Shown piece after piece: positions 24,370 to 25,000 of a stretch of 25,000 nt of DNA; the stretch's first letter is position 1, and every line of letters starts with the position of its first letter. The notes beneath the pieces are model-generated. The model was not told where the DNA came from. It searched no databases and worked only from the letters and a program-made list of their open reading frames with translations. This stretch comes from Mesostigma viride. Lineage: Eukaryota; Streptophyta; Mesostigmatophyceae; Mesostigmatales; Mesostigmataceae. The stretch spans positions 1 to 25,000 of the forward strand of contig RPFO01000035.1 of NCBI GenBank assembly GCA_009746045.1, read 5' to 3'. A program made the translations under genes and the position numbers.

Positions 24370-25000
24370 GCAGGGGCGAAAATGGGAAGGGACTAGTGAA
24401 GAGCGCGTCGTTAAAAAGGGAGAGAGACATTATTGCAGTGATTAAATTACGTTGGGAAAGGCGCTACTAGGTAGTTGCAAACGATGGACCACGAGTTACT
24501 AGATCTAATTATAAAAATGAGCTGTCGGGTAATTGCTGCACTAGCTGGAATAGCAGGATGCGCGCGTAGTCGCCTTGACCGAGTGAGGGATTCGTTCTTC
24601 GATCCAGCTTTTTAATGTTTTCGTCAGTCAGTCAGTTTATTCCCATGGCCACGTCGTTTGTTATCCGCCTTTTGAGGTCATGGCGATCTCCGTGTCGCTG
24701 AGCTTCGAGAATCACTGACCAGACCTGGCTAAACGTGATTAGACGTCAAGGCACCTGGAACCTGATTCCTGGTACGTATACCAGCACGAGAGTTCCGGAT
24801 AATACCCGGTTCCCGCGCGTTCTCATGAAGGCCCTCGCGCGGACAAGGACGCATCGGGAAAATTCTACAGTAGGTCCCACCTTTTCGCCACGTTGCAGGC
24901 CGGTCCACGTCAGCGCGTGCGCAGCCAGGATGTTCCTGGAAGACTCGAGCACTAACGCGAATGTTCGCAATGGGTTTCTCTGAGCTGTCTGATAAGTATA
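24370..25000 (-). promoter_or_regulatory. Upstream region of the Hsp20 gene with a minimal heat-shock-element-like site
   Basis: A TTTTTAA stretch (24411-24417, minus strand) lies 42 bases before the ATG and could act as a TATA-like box. TTCGAGAA at 24704-24711 matches the core TTCnnGAA of a heat-shock element, but only two units are present and the distance is large. No gene is visible in this stretch; short open frames at 24735-24983 on both strands lack protein character. Confidence 0.3.

Noticed and set aside
1-25000. CRISPR arrays, rRNA or tRNA genes
   Set aside because: No regularly spaced repeats with unique spacers, and no rRNA or cloverleaf-like sequence was seen by eye; the periodic repeats found are satellites or microsatellites.

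Overview
The window looks like nuclear DNA of a green-lineage eukaryote (alga or plant) carrying an integrated polinton-like virus (PLV). The host call is inference. It rests on a (TTTAGGG)n telomere-type tract at 15147-15215, a plant-like small heat-shock gene at 23983-24369, and several LINE-type retroelements. I cannot name the species.

Region 1 (about 1-14640) is the PLV. A minus-strand structural module runs leftward from 8053: a 1092-aa probable attachment/fibre protein, a basic C2H2 zinc-finger protein, a small unknown protein, the penton (minor capsid) protein, a small amphipathic protein, the major capsid protein, another small ORF, and a badly broken gene with an Ig-like domain that runs off the left edge. 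A plus-strand module starts 24 bp away: a coiled-coil/AT-hook protein, the A32-like packaging ATPase, a two-AT-hook protein, a tyrosine recombinase (integrase) and a primase-SF3 helicase. Together these cover capsid assembly, genome packaging, replication and integration. I see no DNA polymerase or maturation protease. The left end lies outside the window. The right end is in the repeat-rich DNA after 14040, and no terminal inverted repeat could be matched.

Region 2 (14041-15340) is non-coding and repeat-rich. It holds palindromic TTTCCC-RY-GGGAAA motifs shared with the interior of the PLV, copies of an A/T-rich repeat in both orientations, a 162-bp tandem repeat and the internal telomere-type tract.

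Region 3 (15340-23520) is a graveyard of non-LTR retroelements: an ORF1-only half-LINE (minus), a LINE 3' fragment with two nested insertions (plus), a longer decayed LINE ORF2 with a 129-bp CCAT microsatellite in its 3' UTR (plus), and a retroelement with RT, CCHC knuckle and restriction-like endonuclease (minus). Five element ends share a short 3' hairpin with a CAAC-type loop and a TTAA-rich tail, and the stem shows compensatory changes.

Region 4 (23520-25000) is host sequence with one intact Hsp20 gene on the minus strand.

A recurrent oddity is that many reading-frame breaks, in both viral and retroelement genes, are one-base shifts in the same direction that can be placed in G/C runs. 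This raises the question of systematic base-calling loss versus real decay. No tRNA, rRNA or CRISPR array was seen.
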